From the NCBI RefSeq assembly GCF_019355935.1, contig NZ_CP079925.1:806001-870000 (forward strand): a DNA stretch of 64,000 bases, in the 5' to 3' direction. This DNA is from Comamonas sp. Y33R10-2 (GTDB lineage Bacteria; Pseudomonadota; Gammaproteobacteria; Burkholderiales; Burkholderiaceae_C). The position numbers and the translations under genes are program-made. The notes under the pieces are model-generated. The model was not told the origin of the DNA. It made no database searches and worked only from the letters and a program-made list of their open reading frames with translations. Each line of letters opens with the position of its first letter. The first letter of the stretch is position 1. Below are positions 54,343 through 62,134 of the stretch, one piece after another.

Positions 54343-55215
54343 ATGCAAATATCTTCCCCGCTGTCTGATACCGATCTGGCTACTGCCTGGGCTGAACTGC
54401 ACAACCAAGTCCACAACGGCAAAGAGCTAGAGCCTCATTCCAACCGCCTCGCCTTCGCTGACCCGGAATTCATGTTTCGCCGCGAAACCCGTGGCATCCG
54501 TATGCAGCTGGAAATGCTCAAACCCGACCTGACCCAGGTCGAGCGCGGTATTGAGCACACCATCGTTGTCTATGGCAGCGCCCGTTTCATGGACATGGAT
54601 CAGGCGCAGCAGCAACTGATGCAGGCCAAGGCCAGTGGTGATACTCAGCGCATGGCCTTGGCAGAGCGTGGTCTGCGTAATGCCCAGCGTTACGAAGCCG
54701 CACGCTCCTTCGCTCGTATCGTAGCAACCGAAGGCATGAAGCAAGAACCCAGCGAGCGCTTTTACATCTGCACAGGCGGCGGCCCCGGCATCATGGAAGC
54801 GGCCAACCGCGGTGCCTACGATGCAGGCGCGCCCAATGTGGGTCTCAACATCTACCTGCCGCATGAGCAGCATGGCAACCCCTACATCACGCCGGAGCTG
54901 AGCTTTAAGTTTCACTACTTTGCGCTGCGCAAAATGCATTTCATGATGCGCGCCAAAGCCTTGGTGGCTTTCCCCGGCGGCTTTGGCACCATGGATGAAC
55001 TATTCGAGGTGCTAACGCTGGTGCAAACCCACAAGAGCAAGCCCGTGCCCGTGATTTTGTTTGGCACTGAGTTCTGGAAGAAGGTGCTGAACTTTGATGC
55101 GCTGATTGAAGAGGGCACGATTTCAGCCAAGGACTTGAACCTGTTTCGCTATACCGACGAGCCAGCTGAGGCATGGTCGCTGATTCAGCAGTTCTATAAG
55201 ACTGGCTGGAATTGA
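54343..55215 (+). CDS. LOG-family (TIGR00730) nucleotide phosphoribohydrolase
   Basis: A 290-residue Rossmann-type protein. The signature PGGFGTMDELFEVLTL near 210-225 is the LOG (Lonely Guy) motif; ICTGGGPGIMEAANRGA near 144-160 binds the nucleotide phosphate. The family releases base from cytokinin or purine nucleotide 5'-monophosphates. An N-terminal extension of about 75 residues marks the longer bacterial subgroup. A terminator follows directly. Confidence 0.88.
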   Translation: MQISSPLSDTDLATAWAELHNQVHNGKELEPHSNRLAFADPEFMFRRETRGIRMQLEMLKPDLTQVERGIEHTIVVYGSARFMDMDQAQQQLMQAKASGDTQRMALAERGLRNAQRYEAARSFARIVATEGMKQEPSERFYICTGGGPGIMEAANRGAYDAGAPNVGLNIYLPHEQHGNPYITPELSFKFHYFALRKMHFMMRAKALVAFPGGFGTMDELFEVLTLVQTHKSKPVPVILFGTEFWKKVLNFDALIEEGTISAKDLNLFRYTDEPAEAWSLIQQFYKTGWN

Positions 55216-55237
55216 TTGGTGAATCACCACACCCATG

Positions 55238-55268
55238 AAAAAAAGCTGCTTAAGGCAGCTTTTTTTTC
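55238..55268 (+). terminator. Terminator after LOG gene
   Basis: AAAAGCTGC, loop TTAAG, GCAGCTTTT stem with an eight-T run, about 25 bp after the stop. Confidence 0.85.
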
Positions 55269-55330
55269 GCTCATGAATTCATAGCATTTAGTTAAGACCA
55301 GATAAGCACGAGAGGCTGTTTGAATATTGA

Positions 55331-55969
55331 TTACTGCTGCTGGGTTTTACGAAACACCAGCGTGCGGTTATTGGCCGGCATGGCCTCATCAATTTGCAGC
55401 TGCATGCCGTGCTGTGCGGCCAGAGCCACCACATTTTCAAAATCGCGCAGGCCGCTTTGAGCATCGCGCAGGCGCAGCCAAGCATCAAAAGCTCGATTGC
55501 TATCGCTGGTAAAACGCCCACCGTAGTTGAATGGGCCGTAAATCGCAAAAATGCCGCCTTCAGGCAAATGCGCGCCCACCATCTCAAACATGCGCTGCAC
55601 CAGCGGCCAAGCCACGATGTGGCAGATATTGCTGGTAAACACCGCGTCAAACCCTGGTTGATTTGCGGAAGCGGGCCATGGGCTGCTTGAGAGATCGAAG
55701 GCTAGCGGCGCACGCAGATTGGGTGCAGGGTGTGCGGTATGCCAAGCCACAATGCTGGGGTGGTTGTCGCTCAAGTCGCTGGTCTGCCAGATTAACTGAG
55801 GCAGGCGCGGTGCAAAATACACGCTGTGCTGGCCGGTGCCAGAGCCAATCTCAAGCACATGCCGGCTGGCTTGCAGCGCTGTTTTTAGGATAGCAAAAAT
55901 GGCGGCTTGATTGTTCTCACAGGCCTGAGAAAAAGGCAGGGGCTGGGATGGAGGGCGCGTAGCGTTCAT
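55331..55969 (-). CDS. DUF938 SAM-dependent methyltransferase
   Basis: A 212-residue class I methyltransferase. EIGSGTGQHSVYFAPRLP near 40-57 is SAM motif I, WQTSDLS is motif II, and FTSNICHIVAWPLV and GIFAIYGPFNYGGRF follow. DUF938 members occur widely; their substrate is unknown. I begin at the ATG at 55969 (MNATRPPSQPLPFSQACENN), a family-like start, rather than at 55987. Confidence 0.82.
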   Translation of the reverse strand: MNATRPPSQPLPFSQACENNQAAIFAILKTALQASRHVLEIGSGTGQHSVYFAPRLPQLIWQTSDLSDNHPSIVAWHTAHPAPNLRAPLAFDLSSSPWPASANQPGFDAVFTSNICHIVAWPLVQRMFEMVGAHLPEGGIFAIYGPFNYGGRFTSDSNRAFDAWLRLRDAQSGLRDFENVVALAAQHGMQLQIDEAMPANNRTLVFRKTQQQ

Positions 55970-56036
55970 GACAGAGAAAGTGGGCAAAGTATGCCCATCA
56001 TGCCGCGCCTTGAACTGAGATTTTCGTTTGAGGTGA

Positions 56037-56633
56037 TCAAGGCTTGGAGCTGCTCATAAAGCGCAGCTTGATCTCAGGGCGCACACCAAGGCCGCCAATT
56101 TTCCAGCTGTAAGAGCCTATGCCGAGAATGGGGGCGCTGTTGGCGTTTTGTGAAATAACTTCGACATTGCTGGGCAGATGAACTGTGAGCTTGCCATTGA
56201 GGTTAATGCCCAACTGTGACAAGTCGTTCTTTTCTTTTTCTTTGAGCGGCTTGGCGGCAATCGTCATCACGCCATCTTGATCGGTTTGCACGCTAAACAT
56301 GTCTAACAAGCGCAAAGACTCGCCCGCGGCTCGCGTGCCAGATATTTCTAAGCTAAAGCGTGCTTTGCCGTTGTACACCACTTTTTTGACATCTGGATCC
56401 TCTTGCATCTTCTGCGCTTGAGCAGTCATGCCTTGATGATCTTTGTCACTCAGCGAGCCTTGCTTTCTCAGCTTCATCATGCCCATGGCGTCAACAGCCG
56501 TGCCTTTATAGAGATAGCTGAAGCTGGCATCCGGGTGCACGTCCACCTTGGCCGTAAAACGCTCGGGTATCAAGCAGCCTGTGAGCAGCGCAGTCATGAC
56601 CGTGACTGTCAACCAAGTAAAAGGCTTGCGCAC
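56037..56633 (-). CDS. Putative outer- or inner-membrane lipoprotein
   Basis: A 198-residue exported protein with a lipobox LLTGC near residues 15-19 after a short hydrophobic segment (TWLTVTVMTALL). The GTG at 56633 preceded by AAGGAGTTCAC fits a lipoprotein signal; the longer frame from 56678 does not. The mature part is mostly beta (KVDVHPDASFSYLYKG onward) and ends GIGSYSWKIGGLGVRPEIKL. No family recognised. Confidence 0.7.
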   Translation of the reverse strand: MRKPFTWLTVTVMTALLTGCLIPERFTAKVDVHPDASFSYLYKGTAVDAMGMMKLRKQGSLSDKDHQGMTAQAQKMQEDPDVKKVVYNGKARFSLEISGTRAAGESLRLLDMFSVQTDQDGVMTIAAKPLKEKEKNDLSQLGINLNGKLTVHLPSNVEVISQNANSAPILGIGSYSWKIGGLGVRPEIKLRFMSSSKP

Positions 56634-56789
56634 GTGAACTCCTTGCCGATCTTGATTTTTCAGTCCTTGCAGGCGCAAGGCTGGAATTGATCGTAGAAGA
56701 AAAACGCCGCACTTAAATAGGGGCTGTCACCAGTTTGGGCGAATTTCAAAAATCATAGCGTTAAATGCTTTAGCAATAACAGCCAGAAA

Positions 56790-57551
56790 CTATTTGGAAA
56801 CTGCTTTTAATTGGGAAATCGCATCAATGAAACCTTGCAAAAACTTGCTTCGAGTTTGCTCGGCTAATGCAGGCCATTCAGACTGGGGCAGGCTTAACGA
56901 CTCCTTGGTGAGCGTTTTGGCCAGCTGGGGGTCTTTTGCTGTTTGCACAGCCTGCACACCATGCAGATTGATCCAGCGTGGATCGTAGGCGTAAGGGGTT
57001 CTTCGATCCCACTCCACCACCTTGGCAATCAGTGCTTGTGCGTTGTCCAAGTCTTGAAATAGATAGCGGTTGATGGGGCCGCCAAAGTTCTGATTCATGA
57101 CATCTACCGCAGGTCTGGCCGTCGGGTCAGCGCATCGATTGGCATCAAAACGTGCTCGCAACTGGCCTGCGTAAAACCAGAAAGCCGCCTCATCCTTTTG
57201 CCCTGCCTTGAACAGCAGCTGAGACATCACATAAAGCACCGGGGGCTGAAATCGCTCAGGGGCAGATCGCACACGATCGAGCACATTTTGCTGCTGCTGC
57301 GGCGAGCCTTGTGAGAGCAAGCGCAATGCTTCTTGGCCTAGCTTGGTTTCAATCTGCGCGAAAACTCCTACCGGTGCCAGCGCTTGCGTAGCTGGCGGTG
57401 CAATGGGCAAGGGCGTTGCAGCGTGCAAAGGCGGTGCCGGCTGCGGAGTTTGTGCGCTAGCAAAGCTACATAACGCCAACAGAGTGAAAGCAGCTAACTT
57501 TGCTGCAGCCGTTCTCTTCTCGAGTCTCTTGTGTGTGCGGTAAGCGGTCAA
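56790..57551 (-). CDS. Exported hypothetical protein, helical
   Basis: A 253-residue protein with a signal peptide (AAFTLLALCSFASAQ, cut near residue 34), a Pro/Ala-rich stretch, then a helical domain. PPVLYVMSQLLFKAGQKDEA and FWFYAGQLRARFDANRC suggest a Sel1/TPR-like helical pair. The only upstream start is TTG at 57551 with no clear ribosome-binding site, so the N-terminus is uncertain. Function unknown. Confidence 0.65.
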   Translation of the reverse strand: MTAYRTHKRLEKRTAAAKLAAFTLLALCSFASAQTPQPAPPLHAATPLPIAPPATQALAPVGVFAQIETKLGQEALRLLSQGSPQQQQNVLDRVRSAPERFQPPVLYVMSQLLFKAGQKDEAAFWFYAGQLRARFDANRCADPTARPAVDVMNQNFGGPINRYLFQDLDNAQALIAKVVEWDRRTPYAYDPRWINLHGVQAVQTAKDPQLAKTLTKESLSLPQSEWPALAEQTRSKFLQGFIDAISQLKAVSK

Positions 57552-57742
57552 TTTAATGTAGGACCAAGCCTTAATTAACTTGTACTTATCTTAATTGCTA
57601 TGTATCAAATTGCTTGATGGTATTTACCAATGAGTCTCGCTTAGATATTGAAGAAATAAGTTACAGCCTAAGGCCCTTGGGACTCGCTATCTGGTATTGC
57701 TTTTGCTTGCCAGCAGAGCATGCACAAGGAATCGCCCCAAAC

Positions 57743-58968
57743 TGAATCGACCAGACTTTTGTAGATAGTTCACAGCGTTCTATTACCGTTCAAATTGAAG
57801 TCCATATGAACGCACAACGCTACCTAGAAGGATTTAGGATTGAAGCGGTCAAGCAAATCTTGGAACACGGCCACAGCGGGGCCGACGTCTCACGCCGTTT
57901 AGGCGTGAGCACGCATAGCCTGTACAAGTGGATTCGACTCCAGCAAATCCCTGCCGCACAGCGCCTGGAGCAAGTCAGTCAAAGCGAAGAGTTAGGCCGT
58001 ATCAAAGCAGAGCTCAAGCGGGTCACTGAGGAGCGTGACATCCTAAAAAAGCGGCGGCGTACTTCGCTCGCCAGTGCGACTGAGGTACGCCTTCATTGCC
58101 AAGCACCAGGTGATTTACAGTGTTGTGCGCATGTGCTGCATGCTGCAATTGCACCCAGTGGTTACTATTCGTGGAGGGCTCAGCCGCAAAGTCCACGTGC
58201 GGCCGATGACAGCGTCTGTTAGGTTTGCTGAATCAGGCTTGGCTAGAAAGCGATGGCGTGTATGGCTATCGTAAGTTGATGCTGGACATGCGTGGTTTAG
58301 GCGAGACCTGCAGCAGGCACCGGGTGGCCAAGCTGCTGCGCAGCGAGGGACTAAAGGCGCGAGGCTATGGCCGACGCCCTCGTATGCGAGGAGGTGCACC
58401 AGCAGTCGTGGCTCCCAACTTGCTAGCGCAGCAGTTCCGCGTGAATGCGCCCAACAAAGTCTGGGTGACCGACATCACCTACATCCAAACCCATGAGGGT
58501 TGGTTGTACCTAGCGACAGTGATTGACTTGTTCTCGCATCAAGTGGTGGGTTGGGCAACGGGTAGCCGCATCGATACGCAGTTGCCCTTGGATGCATTGC
58601 ATATGGCGCTCTGGCGCAGAAAGCCATGTAATACCGTGACCGTACTTTCCGACCAAGGCTGCCAATTTACAAGCCATGAATGGCAGCAGTTCCTGGCCCG
58701 TCATAACCAGCAGCCCAGCACGAGCAGACGCGGAAACTGTCACGACAACGCAGTTGGGGAAAGCTTCTTCCAGTTGTTGAAACTGGAACGCATTCGCAGA
58801 AAAATCTATCCTACTAGGCAAGAGGCGCACAGCGATGACTTCAGCTACATCGAAATGTTTAACAACCCCATCTTTAGACATTCGTCTGCGGATGGCTGGT
58901 CTCCCATAGAGTTTGAGAGACGCAATTCTGTGAGGTTGGCCGCTATCTGGGAAAAGCTGGTCGATTCA
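57743..58968 (+). mobile_element. Degenerate IS3-family insertion sequence
   Basis: A 1,226-bp element bounded by imperfect inverted repeats: TGAATCGACCAGACTTTT on the left and, read inward from the right, TGAATCGACCAGCTTTTCC; both continue to a TAGATAG/CAGATAG block. Ends are TG..CA. No target-site duplication is seen (AAC on the left, CAG on the right). It carries an orfA/orfB transposase with several indels and abuts a truncated integron cassette on its right. Confidence 0.82.
57806..58960 (+). pseudogene. IS3-family transposase, multiply frameshifted
   Basis: The orfA part (57806 to about 58050) has a helix-turn-helix (SGADVSRRLGVSTHSLYKWI) and coiled coil ending EERDILKK. A missing G at about 58051 then removes the usual AAAYFA end. 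The orfB part resumes as AFIAKHQVIYSVVRMCC, with two more single-base losses near 58156 and 58212, after which LNQAWLESDGVYGYRKLM runs in frame. The DDE residues are present (VWVTDITYI, VLSDQGCQF, CHDNAVGESFF). The final frame reads through the right end into the flanking cassette. Not expected to be active. Confidence 0.82.
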
Positions 58969-58969
58969 C

Positions 58970-59125
58970 AGTGGATGGATGTGACTGCCGAGGCAACGGA
59001 CTATGAAAATGAGAGCTACTGGGCAATGAAAGACGCCGATCAGAAGCCAAAAACACTTAAAAATTGCATAAAACCACCAGGCGAAGTCTGTCGTAAAGCC
59101 AAACAGCTGGCTTCACAAGCACTGC
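58970..59125 (-). repeat. Cassette repeat copy A (truncated)
   Basis: Shares a 29-bp exact block (centred on CTATGAAAATGAGAGCTAC) and weaker similarity over about 150 bp with copies at 60120 and 60395. Its left part is missing where the IS ends. Confidence 0.65.
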
Positions 59126-59490
59126 GCAATGCCTCTAGCAAGCTGCCCGGCCGCCTGTCCGGCCCCAAGATCGACGAAATATGGGCCACTGGCTTTCACT
59201 TTGATGCGCCCAATACCTGTACTTGGCATGTACGTGATCTGAGTCCGAATTCCAACGACATTGACTGCACTAAACCGACCTGTCTCAAACAAGCCACTAC
59301 GAACGTCTTGCGTAGTGACGTTGTCGCTCCAGTGTCCTTGCTGCAGCTTAAGTGAACGGATCGTCACCTCAGCACAGTTGAAGACAGCTGCTGCGGAGGT
59401 GCCGGGCTTGACGGAAAGTTGGCTGTGCGCGGTTGGTTCAATTAGCGCCCAGCCGCTCAAAAGCAGAGCCATGGTCGCAGGAAACTTCAT
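59113..59490 (-). CDS. Integron cassette protein, exported, unknown
   Basis: A 125-residue protein starting 4 bp inside the attC at 59495, as usual for a cassette gene. Residues 1-23 look like a signal peptide (MALLLSGWALIEPTAHSQ). The mature part has TSAAAVFNCAEVTIRSLKLQ and ends GQAAGQLARGIAQCL. No family recognised. No attC is found at its downstream end, where truncated repeat A begins. Confidence 0.55.
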   Translation of the reverse strand: MKFPATMALLLSGWALIEPTAHSQLSVKPGTSAAAVFNCAEVTIRSLKLQQGHWSDNVTTQDVRSGLFETGRFSAVNVVGIRTQITYMPSTGIGRIKVKASGPYFVDLGAGQAAGQLARGIAQCL

Positions 59491-59494
59491 TTGA

Positions 59495-59554
59495 GCTTAA
59501 CGAACAAGGTAAGCGGCTGCCCCAAGGCCAGTCCACTTGAGCGTCGGGTTAGAT
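59495..59554. repeat. attC recombination site 1
   Basis: 60 bp from GCTTAAC (matches RYYYAAC) to GTTAGAT (matches GTTRRRY). The inner part has TAAGCGGCTGC and CAGTCCACTTGAGCGTCGG, which fold back as the L boxes of an integron attC. The ORF to its right ends inside it at 59549. Confidence 0.75.
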
Positions 59555-60055
59555 TCTTCGTCCATCTGCATCGAGTCGAATGACTTCAGGCAGAAACATA
59601 AACCTCGGTGCATCAGGTTCCTCTGGAACAAGAAAAAGTGATCGACCGCACGAATGCGTGATATTTGATGTCCCATTCGAGTCAAATTTCAGGGGTGTCA
59701 CTGCAAACTCGCCGCACCTTAAGCAACGTGCTGGTGAGTGGCGAGCTTGCGCTAAACGTAATTTAGCCTGGAGATATTTCAGTTCGGCTAAATCTTCTCG
59801 TGAAAATCCAAATAGGCGCTTAGCTATTCCGCGGTTGCGTTGCTCTATTTTCTTAATTTCTGCCTGTATGGAACCCGATTCAATGACTTCCTCTGCCTCT
59901 GTGATGTTGTTGCATGTAGAGCACCAAGTGAAGCGCCTAAAACCTTCTACCGTTTCTCCAGAAGGAAGCCTGTATTCAAGCGTAATGGGGCGATGCTGTT
60001 TTATTCCCTCGAAAGTGCAGCCATGACAACGAACATAACCATTTGGCATGGACAT
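59549..60055 (-). CDS. Integron cassette protein with three CxxC motifs
   Basis: A 168-residue protein. CHGC near residue 9, CSTC near 42 and CLRC near 110, with a later isolated Cys near 135, suggest zinc ribbons. Between them is a helical segment (IESGSIQAEIKKIEQRNRGI). The start is ATG 60055 after CAGGAGACATC, a strong site. The stop lies inside attC site 1, typical of cassette genes. No family recognised; a nucleic-acid or protein-binding role is only a guess. Confidence 0.65.
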   Translation of the reverse strand: MSMPNGYVRCHGCTFEGIKQHRPITLEYRLPSGETVEGFRRFTWCSTCNNITEAEEVIESGSIQAEIKKIEQRNRGIAKRLFGFSREDLAELKYLQAKLRLAQARHSPARCLRCGEFAVTPLKFDSNGTSNITHSCGRSLFLVPEEPDAPRFMFLPEVIRLDADGRRI

Positions 60056-60071
60056 GATGTCTCCTGTGATT

Positions 60072-60112
60072 TCTAAAGAATAAGGACAGCCCGCTTGAGC
60101 GCCGGATTCGTC
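60072..60112. repeat. Decayed attC site 2
   Basis: CAGCCCGCTTGAGCGCCGG matches the right half of the other attC sites, but the terminal GTTRRRY has become GATTCGT and the left core is not conserved. Probably inactive. Confidence 0.5.
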
Positions 60113-60119
60113 CCCGCGC

Positions 60120-60283
60120 AAGTGGATGGACCTGGCCGCAAAGACCACGGACTATGAAAATGAGAGCTACTGGGCAAAGAAACACGCTGACCTGCAGCCA
60201 AACATACTGAAAACCCGCGCACAACCCGCAGGTGAAGCCCGCCGCAAAGCCCAACACCCAGCGAAAGAACGCTTGCGAAGGTG
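60120..60283 (-). repeat. Cassette repeat copy B
   Basis: Second copy of the repeated cassette body. Read leftward it gives PFTFASVLSLGVG and, in a shifted frame, VALIFIVRGLCGQ, paralleling copy C; a frameshift separates the halves. Confidence 0.6.
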
Positions 60284-60331
60284 AATGGGGTCTGCATATT
60301 TATGGGCTTGAAAGAGCGGGAATGTGAAGCG

Positions 60332-60391
60332 GACTAACGAAAAAGCTAAGCCGACCGCAGTGTGCGGGTCGGCTTGAGCGCCGGGTTAGAC
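60332..60391. repeat. attC recombination site 3
   Basis: 60 bp from GACTAAC (one mismatch to RYYYAAC) to GTTAGAC (perfect GTTRRRY). The stem AAGCCGACC / GGGTCGGCTT is exact apart from one base, followed by GAGCGCCGG as in the other sites. Confidence 0.75.
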
Positions 60392-60394
60392 CCG

Positions 60395-60575
60395 ACGCAA
60401 GAAAACAGCCCTGATCGCAAAGGCCACGGAATACGAAAACAAGAGCTACCTGCCCTGGTGAAATAAGGGCTAGAGGCCAAAAGACCAATAACTTACCAAA
60501 CGTCATCACAACCGGCTGCAGGCGAAGCCCCAACAAACTCCAAACACCCAGCGGATAAACGCTTGCGAGGGTAAA
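60395..60575 (-). repeat. Cassette repeat copy C
   Basis: Third copy, between attC sites 3 and 4. Leftward it can encode up to 97 residues (60300-60593) with two hydrophobic stretches (LRLQPVVMTFGKLLVFWPLA; GQVALVFVFRGLC). The reading frame runs into attC 3, so a protein is possible but not secure. Confidence 0.6.
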
Positions 60576-60621
60576 TGGCGCTTGAATATTCATGGGCTGA
60601 AATGAGTGGGAATAAAAGGTA

Positions 60622-60715
60622 GGCTAACACCCGCGGTAAGCCGCGCCGTAGTGCGAAGCACGGAGGGCACTCACAAGCGAAGCTTGTGGGCGTCGGCTTG
60701 ACCAACTGGTTAGGC
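60622..60715. repeat. attC recombination site 4
   Basis: 94 bp from GGCTAAC (one mismatch) to a perfect GTTAGGC. Inner arms are GTAAGCCGCGCC and GCGTCGGCTTGACCAACTG, with a longer central loop holding AGCTTGTG-type repeats. Confidence 0.7.
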
Positions 60716-60727
60716 TGCTGTTCATTG

Positions 60728-61111
60728 CTAGTCTTTGTAAGTCACTTCCTTCGGAAGGCCAATGCAATCGGATTGCGTGCACGCATACCAACGGCTCTCA
60801 TCGAACCTGCAATCGCTACCGAGATTGTCTTTGATGAACTTGCACTCAATGAAGCGACATTCAGTGAAGCTGCAGCTGGAAAAGGTGGCACCTCGAAAAA
60901 CGCAGTTCTTGAACTCGACATTTACGAAGGTCGCGACGTTGAAGAGGCTCCAGTACCATTCGCATCTTTCGATTACACAGCCGACTAGAACGCCTTCAAA
61001 GCCACGACCTTCAATGTCGAGTCTGCTGAAGTTGCAGTACTTGAATGAGCTTTCCTCCCAACCCTTGGGGAGCGAACTGTTCTGCTCAAAATCCGTGCTC
61101 TCGAAATACAC
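60728..61111 (-). CDS. Integron cassette pentapeptide-repeat-like protein
   Basis: A 127-residue protein with a run of pentapeptide-like units: FVNVEFKNCVFRGATFSSCS near 64-83 then FTECRFIECKFIKDNLG. Such proteins fold as a right-handed beta-helix; functions range from gyrase protection to unknown. It begins with GTG about 20 bp after the GTTAGGC core at 61131 (minus strand) and ends just before attC 4, so it is the first cassette of the array. No clear ribosome-binding site, so translation may depend on the upstream leader. Confidence 0.65.
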   Translation of the reverse strand: MYFESTDFEQNSSLPKGWEESSFKYCNFSRLDIEGRGFEGVLVGCVIERCEWYWSLFNVATFVNVEFKNCVFRGATFSSCSFTECRFIECKFIKDNLGSDCRFDESRWYACTQSDCIGLPKEVTYKD

Positions 61112-61130
61112 AGTGACTTTCTATGTAGAG

Positions 61131-61252
61131 GCCTAACTAAAATTAGATGTAAGTAATCTTAACAATGCTGTTTGTCTAAGGCAATTGGCTCGATTGCATT
61201 TCATAGGGAAACTTCCATCACCCGTAATTTAGAGCGGTCTAAAAATTGGCGG
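61131..61252 (-). other. Probable attI region
   Basis: On the minus strand a perfect GTTAGGC core (61131-61137) marks the first recombination point, next to the start of the truncated integrase gene that reads away from it. No matching second core is seen, as expected for attI. Confidence 0.5.
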
Positions 61253-61567
61253 ATGAACGCACCATCGCCCCTCCCAAAAAAACGGCTCTCCCGCCTGCGG
61301 GAGCATTTGCGTGGGCGCCACTACAGCATTCGCACGCAAGAAGCTTATGCCGAGTGGGCCAAGTGCCTTATTCTTTTTCACTACAAGCGCCACCCGCAAG
61401 ACATGGGCGCGGCAGAGGTGGAGGCTTTTTTGACGCATTTGGCCGTGGAGCGGCAAGTGGCAGCATTCACACAAAACCAGACCAAGGCGGCACTGCTGTA
61501 CCTTTACAAGCTGAAGCCAGCTTCCGAGCTATCTGCAAGGCTTATCACCCTCGCTCGCCCCGGGTAG
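61253..61567 (+). pseudogene. intI: Truncated integron integrase (intI remnant)
   Basis: The first 87 or so residues match the N-terminal SAM-like domain of integron integrases: RLREHLRGRHYSIRTQEAYA near 15-34, then LFHYKRHPQDMGAAEVEAFL and THLAVERQVAAFTQNQTKAA, ending ALLYLYK. The following 20 residues are unrelated and a stop occurs at 61567. Full-length IntI proteins are about 320-340 residues with Arg/His/Tyr catalytic residues in the missing part, so it cannot recombine. Direction away from the cassettes is correct for an integron. Confidence 0.8.
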
Positions 61568-61662
61568 ACCTGTTGCGGCAACAATCTCGCTATCCGTGCG
61601 CCAAACGTCAATGCACAACTGTTGACCAGACGCTCCCTGCAAGAACAACGCGATTGATCATC

Positions 61663-61983
61663 ATGAATAAATTTTCACAGAGCGCTAAAGCGCAACTGCC
61701 TTACACCCTGCTGCTCGATGCGGAAACCGGCCGCGCAGCGGCTTACAACAGTACGAATCAGCTGATTACAGCGCAGGCCAGCAAGGAACTGGTGGCTTTT
61801 GCGCTAGCCAATGCACGCCAGAATTTGGCGTTTGATGTGGCGGGTCACGCTGCTACGCCTAATCGCCGCCCACCCCCTGCCTGGGCTACGGCTGAAGTGC
61901 AAGAGCGTTTGCGCCTGATCTGGATTCAGCTGCCCAGCAGTGATGCATCAGATAGCGAGTGGCTGGAGATTCCTGCCAAGTAA
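61663..61983 (+). CDS. Hypothetical small protein
   Basis: A 106-residue cytoplasmic protein starting at ATG 61663. LLLDAETGRAAAYNSTNQLI and SKELVAFALANARQ near 30-60 are amphipathic, and the C-terminus (EVQERLRLIWIQLPSSD) is helical then acidic. No family recognised. It lies between the integrase remnant and fumarase and is followed by a bidirectional terminator. Confidence 0.55.
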   Translation: MNKFSQSAKAQLPYTLLLDAETGRAAAYNSTNQLITAQASKELVAFALANARQNLAFDVAGHAATPNRRPPPAWATAEVQERLRLIWIQLPSSDASDSEWLEIPAK

Positions 61984-62032
61984 GCGCGTGCAAGGCAAAA
62001 CTTGATACGTCGATCTTCAATGGGGTCGACAT

Positions 62033-62060
62033 AAAAAAACCGCCCGAAGGCGGTTTTTTT
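62033..62060. terminator. Bidirectional terminator before fumarase end
   Basis: AAAACCGCC, loop CGAA, GGCGGTTTT with A-run and T-run on both sides; serves the small gene (rightward) and possibly the convergent fumarase. Confidence 0.85.
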
Positions 62061-62134
62061 GATGGGGCGCTCTCGCCAAAAAAGGATGCAGCTATTGAGC
62101 CATTACCTCAAGGCGAGAGGCTAAGGTCACAGGC

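Noticed and set aside
58046..58060. AAAAAAG stretch as a programmed -1 frameshift site in the IS
   Set aside because: A -1 shift here restores only the short AAAYFARQCD end of orfA and then stops; it does not join orfB. Two more indels downstream show simple decay.
60073..60593. Open frames of 74 and 97 codons in the cassette region as secure genes
   Set aside because: They run across attC sequence and their upstream signals are weak; one is frameshifted relative to its paralogue. Kept as repeats, not CDS.
61568..61662. Continuation of the integrase after its stop
   Set aside because: No frame in this stretch resembles the catalytic domain of IntI; the gene is truncated rather than merely frameshifted.
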